Assembly (NCBI GenBank): GCA_033765305.1
Contig: JANRID010000023.1
Coordinates: 40,969-104,968, forward strand
Length of the DNA: 64,000 bases
Source of the DNA: RDXT01 sp033765305
GTDB taxonomy: Bacteria > Bacteroidota > Bacteroidia > J057
Direction of reading: 5' to 3'
Positions within the stretch are counted from its first letter, which is position 1, and each line of letters begins with the position of its first letter. Below are positions 7,308-13,967 of this stretch, in pieces. The translations under genes and the position numbers were made by a program. The notes beneath the pieces were generated by a model. The model saw only the letters and a list, made by a program, of their open reading frames with translations, searched no databases and had not been told where the DNA came from.

Positions 7308-8822
7308 ATGAGCCGCTGGATCTTGGGTCTTCTGATTGGGCTGACGGCCTGCGACTTTACCGCAGACCCGAAGGTGCAGGATCCCCGGCTGCCCGTGGCG
7401 CTGCTGCGCTCCGGCGAAGAGTCCGGAACGGCCTTTCTCATCGGGTATCAGCAGGGGCAGCTCTATCTGCTCACAGCAGCCCATGTCATCGCCCGGCCTG
7501 ATTCGATCAGCCTGCAGTTTTTCGGAAGGCAGCGCAGCGCCGCCCGGCTGCTGGCCTCCGACCCGGAGATCGATCTGGCGGTGCTCTCCTGCCCTGCCCC
7601 CGAAGGCCCGGGCGAGTGGGCCTCCTTTCTGGCCGCCGGCACGCCCCCGAAAATCAACTCGGAGGTCACCATCGTCGGGCATCCCGCCGGCAACGAATGG
7701 GACGTCAACCGCGCAAACCGCGTGAAAGAAGCGGAATATGGCCTCATCCCCGGCCGGTTTACCCTCTATCCCATCGGCATAGGCCCCGGCAGCAGCGGAA
7801 GCCCCGTGCTGAATGCCGACCATGAGCTGTACGGCATGGTCGTCGAAGCGGACCAGGTCAAAACCGTCTGCCTGCAGGGCGCCGTGCTCCTTCGCGCCTG
7901 CCAGACCTGGCGCGTGCCTGTCAACCTGCTCACGGGCCTTCGGGAGGCGGAGGGGCAGCCAAGTGCTGAAGGGCCGGGCACCACTGGGACTGCCGATCCT
8001 CAGGCTGGCAAGATGAAGCTCATTCCCGGCGGAACCTTCATGATGGGAAGCAACGAAGGCGGAAGCGACGAGAAGCCGCCGCACAGCGTGACCCTCCAGC
8101 CCTTCTACCTGGGGGTGTACGAAGTGACAGTGGAGGAATTCGAAGCCTTCGTGCTGGCCAGCGGCTATCAGACAGATGCGGAAAAAAGCGGGGGCAGTTA
8201 TTTATGGATAGACAAATGGGAACTGAAGGCAGGCGTCACCTGGAAGCACGATGCGAAGGGCGACCTGCGGCCCCGGAGCGAATACCAGCACCCGGTGATC
8301 CACGTATCGTGGAACGATGCCCAGGCCTACTGCGCATGGCTGAGCCGGCAGAGCGGCCAGCGCTACCGCCTGCCGACGGAGGCGGAGTGGGAGTATGCCG
8401 CAGGCAACGGCGCCAGCCACACCCGCTACAGCTGGGGCAACGGCGACCCCAGCGGGAATAAAGGGGGCAATGTGGCGGATGAGACTGCAAAAAAGAGCTT
8501 CTCAAGCTGGACCATCTTCAACGGATACACAGACGGGTATGTATACACGGCTCCGGTCGGCCAGTACGATGCGAATACCTTCGGGCTCCACGACATGACC
8601 GGCAATGTGTGGGAGTGGTGCCAGGACTGGTACCACAGCAGCTATTCCGGCGCGCCTGCCGATGGCTCGGCCTGGGAAAGCCCAACAGGCTCCGTCCGGG
8701 TGATCCGCGGGGGTGGCTGGCGCAACGGCGGCCCCGCCTACTGCCGCGTTGCCCACCGCTTCTTCGACGCGCCCGGCAACCGCTACAGCCTCCTCGGTTT
8801 CCGCCTTGCCAGGACGCCCTAG
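7308..8822 (+). CDS. Lipoprotein: trypsin-like peptidase fused to FGE-like domain with candidate DGR variable region
   Basis: The ATG at 7308 begins MSRWILGLLIGLTAC, a lipoprotein signal with lipobox LTAC; the open frame upstream is only hairpin and spacer DNA. Residues about 25-215 form a trypsin-like domain with His in LLTAAHVIA, Asp in PEIDLAVL and Ser in GPGSSGSPV. A short linker leads into the FGE-like domain (about 230-504): IPGGTFMMGSN, YEVTVEEF, HVSWNDAQAYC, RLPTEAEWEYAAGN, GLHDMTGNVWEWCQDW, RGGGW and GFRLARTP. Composition is uniformly GC-rich. This is the fused form of the split pair just upstream. I infer a surface-anchored sensor or effector whose C-terminal face is diversified; ligand and peptidase substrate are unknown. 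Confidence 0.9.
   Translation: MSRWILGLLIGLTACDFTADPKVQDPRLPVALLRSGEESGTAFLIGYQQGQLYLLTAAHVIARPDSISLQFFGRQRSAARLLASDPEIDLAVLSCPAPEGPGEWASFLAAGTPPKINSEVTIVGHPAGNEWDVNRANRVKEAEYGLIPGRFTLYPIGIGPGSSGSPVLNADHELYGMVVEADQVKTVCLQGAVLLRACQTWRVPVNLLTGLREAEGQPSAEGPGTTGTADPQAGKMKLIPGGTFMMGSNEGGSDEKPPHSVTLQPFYLGVYEVTVEEFEAFVLASGYQTDAEKSGGSYLWIDKWELKAGVTWKHDAKGDLRPRSEYQHPVIHVSWNDAQAYCAWLSRQSGQRYRLPTEAEWEYAAGNGASHTRYSWGNGDPSGNKGGNVADETAKKSFSSWTIFNGYTDGYVYTAPVGQYDANTFGLHDMTGNVWEWCQDWYHSSYSGAPADGSAWESPTGSVRVIRGGGWRNGGPAYCRVAHRFFDAPGNRYSLLGFRLARTP
8697..8822 (+). other. Candidate variable region 2
   Basis: After the conserved GGGGGTGGCTGG, the codons that differ from copy 3 (CGC AAC GGC GGC; TAC; CAC; TTC TTC GAC; AAC; TAC AGC CTC) all end in C. 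The flanking codons, from CCCGCC and TGCCGCGTTGCC through to the stop, are identical. This is what adenine mutagenesis of an AAC-rich template would leave. Confidence 0.6.
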
Positions 8823-8889
8823 GGGGTTAGCTTATAGCTTCTGACCTTGTTACCTTTTTACAAGGCCCATGCAACCTGAGCTGCATGGG
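8823..8889 (+). repeat. Conserved tandem hairpins after FGE stop, copy 2
   Basis: Same element as at 7142-7208. The distal stem here is CCCATGCAA (8866-8874) with CTGCATGGG (8881-8889) around CCTGAG. The G.T pair of the other copies becomes an A-T pair, so pairing is kept at that position, while the loop-closing pair is lost. Confidence 0.8.
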
Positions 8890-8996
8890 CTTCCTGATAT
8901 ATGCGGGTGTTTCAGACGCATGCAGGCGCGGATATATCCGGAGCATCGGGCATATATCGGCGGCGCGCTGCGGGCTCGCATAAGCGGCTGAGCCAG
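8890..8996. repeat. ~105 bp duplicated spacer, copy A
   Basis: Nearly identical to 13354-13460. It contains CGGATATATCCG and further AT/TA-type inverted motifs (CATATATCGGCG). No coding frame is convincing. Present after copies 2 and 3 of the hairpins but not after copy 1. Confidence 0.85.
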
Positions 8997-9052
8997 TTTG
9001 GCGGTCCGCCGAAAAAGCGCTAGCTTTATGACATACTTCAGCAACCCAAGCT

Positions 9053-9781
9053 ATGCGTATCTGCCTGCTGCTCCTGTGCATCTGTACCACCCTCCCCCTC
9101 CTCGCCCAGCGCAGCGAGGAATGGAAGCGCCAGCACGACCGCGGCACCCGCTATGAGGGCACCTACACCCGCCAGGTGGGCAATCCCGACCTGGAGCTGG
9201 TCTCCCTGAGCGCCGGCATCACGCCCTACACGTTCCGGAAGGGGATGATGCTCAAGGCGCGTTTCCACAGCCCCGCCTCCCTCCGCTGCACCCTGCACGC
9301 CGAGGACCTCTCCGGCACCCAGTTTTACTGGTGGGAGGACAAGCAAACCCAGGCGGCGCCGGGCTGGAACCTCAGCCCCGCCGACTGGCCGGTGGATTTT
9401 CTCCTCGACGACCTCCACCTCCTCGTCAGCAACCTGGGCATCTCCGCAGCCGTAGCAGGCTCGGAGCGGAAGTACCTGCCGGTGCAGGTGTTTACCGGAT
9501 CTGTGCCCCCGCCCATCGAGCGCTATTCCGCCGTGCTGCGCCTGGGCCGTTCGAGCGCGGGCGGCAGCTATCAGATCTACAAAGGCGAATCCCGCAGCGG
9601 AACGCCCGTGCTCAAAGGCACCATCACCGCCCGCAGCGGCGGCGGCCTCATCAGCCTCGGCATGCCTGCGGCATCCTTCCCGGCCCCCGGCTGGTACCTG
9701 GCCGAAATCAGCCTGAAAGAGCAGGGCACCCTCGACCCCTTCAGCTACTCATTCCGCTTCTATGTCCCTCCCCGCCCGTGA
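9053..9781 (+). CDS. Secreted protein of unknown function
   Basis: A signal peptide (MRICLLLLCICTTLPLLAQ) is followed by about 220 residues rich in predicted beta strands with no family I recognise. Its last 20 bases overlap the start of the EAD11-like membrane protein gene, so the two are co-translated and probably act together at the envelope. A near-consensus -7 box (TAGCTTTA, 9021-9028) lies 24 bases upstream of the ATG. No catalytic motif is visible. Confidence 0.7.
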   Translation: MRICLLLLCICTTLPLLAQRSEEWKRQHDRGTRYEGTYTRQVGNPDLELVSLSAGITPYTFRKGMMLKARFHSPASLRCTLHAEDLSGTQFYWWEDKQTQAAPGWNLSPADWPVDFLLDDLHLLVSNLGISAAVAGSERKYLPVQVFTGSVPPPIERYSAVLRLGRSSAGGSYQIYKGESRSGTPVLKGTITARSGGGLISLGMPAASFPAPGWYLAEISLKEQGTLDPFSYSFRFYVPPRP

Positions 9782-11132
9782 ATACCTGCAGGCCCTCCTC
9801 CGCGACGACCGCCTGGAGGAATGCCTGCGCATCCTGCTCGATCCGGCGGTGGCAGTGCCGGAGCCGGACCGCCGGGAAGCGAACCTGATGGCCGGCAGGC
9901 TGAGCAGCCTGGCCCAGCAGCTCCGCGCCGGCACGCTGGAGGCCGCCGCCGCCGCCACCGAGCGCAACCGCATCCGGGCCGGCCTCGACGGGCTGGCCGG
10001 CGGTCTGCCGCCGCAGCTCCAGCTCAGCCCCTCCCTGGAGCGGGCCGAGCAGCGCCTGCGCTTCCGCTGGGCGCTCTGGATGGGCCTCTACCTGCTGGCC
10101 GCCGGCAGCGTGCTGGCCTTCCTCTTCCAGCCGCAGCCCGGCCTGCGGGTGGAAGGCGATCTGCTCCTGGACCGCCTGAGCTACGTGCAGGCCGGCGGCA
10201 GCTACAATTTCGGGGAGCTGGATCTGGCCAGCCTGCGGCTGACAGACTTCCGCCAGCTCCGGATCGATGCGGACAGCGCCGCGCTGGACCCGGAGCTCGA
10301 CGGCACCTGGGAGGCGGCGGCCCCCCTGGACGGCCCGCTGCTGCTCGAAGCTGTCCCCGGCCTGCCCGGCCTCGGGATCAATGCCGGCGGCCCGGTCCGC
10401 ATTGCCTCGTTTACCGTGCCGGATGCCGCACTGGTCACCATCGAACGGATCGAACACACCCAGGCAGCAGCGCGCGTCACCGTCGAGCGCATGGATTCCC
10501 TGCAGGGGGAATTCAGCTACCTGCGCCGGCTCGACCTGCAGCCGGAGCAGGTGCTGGTGCAGGGCCTGCCCGGCCACGCGGAATGGGCTGCGCCGCTGGG
10601 CCTCCGGCTGAGCGGCCCGCCCGATGCGCGGCGCACGCTGGCCTTCAGCAGCTCGCCCGGCCTGCTGCGGCTGGAGATCTTCCCCCGCGACAGCTTCAGC
10701 ATCGAAGGCAGCAGCCTGCTGGTGGCCGATCTGGCCTTTCTCCGGAAGCACGAAGAGCAGGCAACCCAGACCGCAACGACGGTGCTGGGCGGAAGGCTGA
10801 AGATTCAGGAGCTGGACCGGGCGCCGATGCAGGAAATCGAGATCAAGGAAAGCCAGCGCCTGACCTTGTCCAGCAGGTCGCAGACCGAGATCCGCAGCCT
10901 GCGGCTGGGGCCGGCGGGCATCCGCATCGACTTCTCGGCCACGCTGGACCGCATCGAGACCGGCGAACAGTACGACCTGCGCAACCCCAGCCGGGCCGAG
11001 TGGCTCTGGCACAACCACCGGCTGCTGCTGACCGTGCTCGGCACCGTGCTGCTCGGCGCCATTTTCTTCCTGCCCGGCCCGCTGAAAGCCGGCATCCTGG
11101 GGCTGCTGAAGCAGATGGGCCTGCTGCGGTGA
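9762..11132 (+). CDS. Membrane protein with N-terminal EAD11-like domain
   Basis: Residues about 1-88 resemble effector-associated domain 11: a helical block ending in NLMAGRLSSLAQQLRAGTLE and ATERNRIRAGLDGLAGGL, close to the characteristic xLSGRxxxLxxxxRxGxIsxEExxxExNRIxxALLDLxxxL pattern. EADs are adaptor domains that bring effectors together in bacterial conflict systems. A transmembrane segment follows (about 105-125, WMGLYLLAAGSVLAFLF), then a ~280-residue extracytoplasmic region of short strands, and a second hydrophobic segment near 425-445. The EAD-like part would be cytoplasmic and the central region periplasmic, suggesting signal transfer across the membrane. The domain call is from memory of the family pattern. 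Confidence 0.65.
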   Translation: MSLPAREYLQALLRDDRLEECLRILLDPAVAVPEPDRREANLMAGRLSSLAQQLRAGTLEAAAAATERNRIRAGLDGLAGGLPPQLQLSPSLERAEQRLRFRWALWMGLYLLAAGSVLAFLFQPQPGLRVEGDLLLDRLSYVQAGGSYNFGELDLASLRLTDFRQLRIDADSAALDPELDGTWEAAAPLDGPLLLEAVPGLPGLGINAGGPVRIASFTVPDAALVTIERIEHTQAAARVTVERMDSLQGEFSYLRRLDLQPEQVLVQGLPGHAEWAAPLGLRLSGPPDARRTLAFSSSPGLLRLEIFPRDSFSIEGSSLLVADLAFLRKHEEQATQTATTVLGGRLKIQELDRAPMQEIEIKESQRLTLSSRSQTEIRSLRLGPAGIRIDFSATLDRIETGEQYDLRNPSRAEWLWHNHRLLLTVLGTVLLGAIFFLPGPLKAGILGLLKQMGLLR

Positions 11133-11149
11133 GGTCGGCGTGGCAGCCG

Positions 11150-11786
11150 CAGCGCTGCGCCGCAAGGCTGCAACCGCCAAGGGGACGCAAGGCTGTGCAA
11201 CCGCAAGGAGCGCAAGGGGACGCAAGGCTGCAACCGCAAGGGGCGCAAAGGGACGCAAGGCTGCAACCGCAAGGGGCGCAAGGGGACGCAAGGAGGGCAG
11301 GTTCAGTCTGTCGGCTGGCTGCTGCGGCCGGATGCGCAGCATCCGCGATCCGCTAGCCCTCCTGCGCGCAGCCTGTGCGGCGGCGCGGGGGCCTGGGGGG
11401 GTGACACCACCCCGCAGCGCAGCCCAGCCACCGCAAGGCTGCAACCGCAAGGAGCGCAAGGGACGCAAAGAGGGCAGGTTCAGTCTGCCGGCTGGCTGCT
11501 GCGGCCGGATGCGCAGCATCCGCGATCCGCATAGCCCCCCTGCGCGCGGGCCTGCGCGGCGGCGAGGGGGGGCTGGGGGGTGACACCACCCCGCAGCGCA
11601 GCCCAGGCACCGCAAGGCTGCAACCGCAAGGAGCGCAAAGGGACGCAAGGAGCTAGGTTCAGTCTGCCGACTGGCTGCTGCGGCCGGATGCGCAGCATCC
11701 GCGATCCGCTAGCCCCCCTGCGCACGGGCCTGCGCGGCGGCGAGGGGGGGCTGGGGGGTGACACCACCCCGCAGCGCAGCCCGCCA
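11150..11786. repeat. GC-rich intergenic repeat cluster 2 (three units)
   Basis: Three units of the same ~178 bp repeat, with the palindrome GGATGCGCAGCATCC at 11330-11344, 11507-11521 and 11686-11700 (spacing 177 and 179). The head of the first unit is expanded with extra CGCAAGG-type repeats. It ends in the same junction as cluster 1 (CAGCCCGCCAGCGCC) and runs into the duplicated promoter/leader of the next gene. Open frames across it are composition artefacts. Confidence 0.9.
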
Positions 11787-11861
11787 GCGCCTGCGCCAGC
11801 AGCCCTTCCAGTCTTCCGACTTGATACTGAATACTTCCTACTCCCTGCTCCAAAATTTTGC

Positions 11862-11869
11862 TAGCTTTG
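11862..11869 (+). promoter_or_regulatory. -7 promoter box in duplicated leader
   Basis: TAGCTTTG, identical in sequence and spacing (22 bases to the ATG) to 4191-4198. Confidence 0.6.
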
Positions 11870-11891
11870 ACAGCAATATTCCAGTCCGCCC

Positions 11892-13286
11892 ATGTCCCGC
11901 ATTCTGCTCGCTGTCCTCCTGCTCTCCTGCGCTGGCCTGGCCCGCGCCCAGGAAACCCTTCGCGCACCCGTAGCCCTGCTGCGCTCCGGCGGCGGGAGCG
12001 GCGCGGCCATCATCGTCGGAAGCAGCGGCGGCAGGCTCTACCTGATCACAGCCCTGCACGTGATCGAGGATCCGGCCAGCATCTCGCTCCAACTGCGGCA
12101 GCAGCCGGAGCCTGTGGCAGGCAAGCTGCTGAACTCTGATTCGGCGCTGGACCTGGCGGCGATCAGCTGCCCGATCCCCGCAGGATACAGCCCTGCTTTT
12201 TTTCCCTTTTCTGCCGCCGAGCCTCAGGACAACCAGCCGGTGGTCCTGGTCGGGCATCCCTACGGCAACCTCTGGGATATCAACCGCATCAGCCGCATCA
12301 AGGAAGCCAGCTTTGGCATACAGCCCGGCCGGTTTACGGTATATCCCAGCGGCGTAGGCCCTGGCAGCAGCGGAGGAGCCGTGCTCGACGAGCAAGGCCT
12401 GCTGCTGGGGATCGTCACAGAGACCGATCCGGTCAAGACGCTCTGCCTGCAGGCTGCACTCTGCAAGCGGGCCTGCACGGCCTGGGCCGTGCCGCTGGCG
12501 GCTGTCTCCGCCCCTCCCGGCGGCACGCAGCCTGTGCAGCCCTCCCGCCCCGAAACCTACACCGACCCCTGGGCCGGCAGGATGGTATGGGTGGCGGGCG
12601 GCACCTTCACGATGGGCAGCAACGATGGCGACTCGGACGAACAACCGCCGCACAGCGTGCGGGTGCCCGGCTTCTACCTCGGGGCCTACGAAGTGACCCA
12701 GCGGCAGTGGCGGGAGATCATGGGGAACAATCCCAGCTCCAACGCAGGCTGCGACGAATGCCCGGTGGAACAGGTTTCCTGGGAAGATGCGCAGCAGTTT
12801 ATCCAGCATCTGAATCAAAAGACCGGCCAGCGCTACCGCCTTCCGACGGAGGCGGAGTGGGAATACGCGGCAGGGGGCGGCAACGGCCCGCGCACGAAGT
12901 GGGCCGGCACAAACTCGGAGACAGCGCTATACAGATATGCAAACTTCTGCGACCAGAATTGCACAAGTGACTTTTTCAAGACAGCTGACCAAAACGACGG
13001 CTATGCCGGCAAGGCTCCGGCAGGCTCCTACCAGCCCAACGGGCTGGGCCTCTACGACCTGAGCGGCAATGTCTGGGAGTGGTGCCAGGACTGGTACCAC
13101 AGCAGCTACACCGGCGCGCCCGCCGACGGCTCGGCCTGGGAAAGCCCGGCGGGCTCCGACCGGGTGATCCGCGGGGGTAGCTGGCGCGTCAACCCCGCCC
13201 TCTGCCGCGTTGCCCGCCGCAACGCCGTCGCGCCCGGCTACCGCCGCATCAACCACCTCGGTTTCCGCCTTGCCAGGACGCCCTAG
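11892..13286 (+). CDS. Secreted trypsin-like peptidase fused to FGE-like domain with candidate DGR variable region
   Basis: The signal peptide (MSRILLAVLLLSCAGLARA) and first ~35 codons match the gene at 4221 almost exactly, then the proteins diverge. In the trypsin-like domain (about 25-215) the Asp (SALDLAAI) and Ser (GPGSSGGAV) are clear, and the His lies in LITALHVIE, with Ala-to-Leu before it. After a proline-rich linker the FGE-like domain (about 230-464) shows VAGGTFTMGSN, GAYEVTQRQW, RLPTEAEWEYAAGGG, GLYDLSGNVWEWCQDW, RGGSW and GFRLARTP. The FGE part is closest to the gene ending at 8822. Unlike that gene it has a plain signal peptide, so it may be periplasmic or released. Function inferred as a diversified sensor or binder. 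Confidence 0.9.
   Translation: MSRILLAVLLLSCAGLARAQETLRAPVALLRSGGGSGAAIIVGSSGGRLYLITALHVIEDPASISLQLRQQPEPVAGKLLNSDSALDLAAISCPIPAGYSPAFFPFSAAEPQDNQPVVLVGHPYGNLWDINRISRIKEASFGIQPGRFTVYPSGVGPGSSGGAVLDEQGLLLGIVTETDPVKTLCLQAALCKRACTAWAVPLAAVSAPPGGTQPVQPSRPETYTDPWAGRMVWVAGGTFTMGSNDGDSDEQPPHSVRVPGFYLGAYEVTQRQWREIMGNNPSSNAGCDECPVEQVSWEDAQQFIQHLNQKTGQRYRLPTEAEWEYAAGGGNGPRTKWAGTNSETALYRYANFCDQNCTSDFFKTADQNDGYAGKAPAGSYQPNGLGLYDLSGNVWEWCQDWYHSSYTGAPADGSAWESPAGSDRVIRGGSWRVNPALCRVARRNAVAPGYRRINHLGFRLARTP
13161..13286 (+). other. Candidate variable region 3
   Basis: From CGGGTGATCCGC to TAG. Variable codons (CGC GTC AAC; CTC; CGC; AAC GCC GTC; TAC; CGC ATC AAC CAC) all end in C and interrupt blocks identical to variable region 2. 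One codon is missing before CCCGCC and one extra is present later compared with region 2, so the total length is equal. Confidence 0.6.
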
Positions 13287-13353
13287 GGGGTTAGCTTGTA
13301 GCTTCTGACTTTGTTACCTTTTTACAAGGCCCGTGCAACCTGAGTTGCATGGG
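13287..13353 (+). repeat. Conserved tandem hairpins after FGE stop, copy 3
   Basis: Distal hairpin CCCGTGCAA (13330-13338), loop CCTGAG, TTGCATGGG (13345-13353). The proximal stem has one C-to-T change that still allows a wobble pair. Confidence 0.8.
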
Positions 13354-13460
13354 CTTCCTGATATATGCGGGTGTTTCAGACGCATGCAGGCGCGGATATA
13401 TCCGGGGCATCGGGCATATATCGGCGCCGCGCTGCGGGCCGGCATAAGCGGCTGCGCCCA
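13354..13460. repeat. ~105 bp duplicated spacer, copy B
   Basis: Second copy of 8890-8996 with only a few differences, leading directly into repeat cluster 3. Confidence 0.85.
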
Positions 13461-13816
13461 GGCGCCGCAAGGCTGCAACCGCAAGGAGCGCAAAGGGACG
13501 CAAGGAGGGCAGGTAGTCTGCCGGCTGGCTGCTGCGGCCGGATGCGCAGCATCCGCGATCCGCTAGCCCCCCTGCGCGCAGGCCTGCTCGGCGGCGAGGG
13601 GGCCTGGGGGGGTGACACCACCCCGCAGCGCAGCCCAGGCGCCGCAAGGCTGCAACCGCAAGGGGCGCAAGGGGACGCAAGGAGGGCAGGTCCAGTCTTT
13701 CAGCTGGCTGCTGCGGCCGGATGCGCAGCATCCGCGATCCGCTAGCCCCCCTGCGCGCAGGCCTGCGCGGCGGCGAGGGGGGCATGGGGGGTGACACCAC
13801 CCCGCAGCACAGCCCG
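13461..13816. repeat. GC-rich intergenic repeat cluster 3 (two units)
   Basis: Two units with the palindrome at 13540-13554 and 13719-13733 (period 179). The remaining spacer 13817-13967 begins with the same leader sequence that precedes the peptidase genes at 4221 and 11892 (to about 13878), but no such gene follows. It then holds irregular TACTCAATAC-like text up to the esterase stop. Confidence 0.9.
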
Positions 13817-13967
13817 CCAGCGCCTGCGCCAGCAGCCCTTCCAGTCTTCCGACTTAATACTGAATACTTCCTACTCCCCAAGCCGTACCCACTACTCAAT
13901 ACTCACTACGCACTACCCCCAAGCCCGTCTTGCGGCTTACATGCTACATGCTCCTGCTCAATACGGC

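Noticed and set aside
11150..11786. Possible CRISPR array
   Set aside because: The repeats are ~178 bp and contiguous, with no unique 30-40 bp spacers and no cas genes.
4221..13286. Assignment of the FGE-like proteins as true sulfatase-activating enzymes
   Set aside because: No sulfatase genes are nearby, and the repeated 3' cassettes and peptidase fusions fit a binding or sensing role better; activity cannot be excluded.
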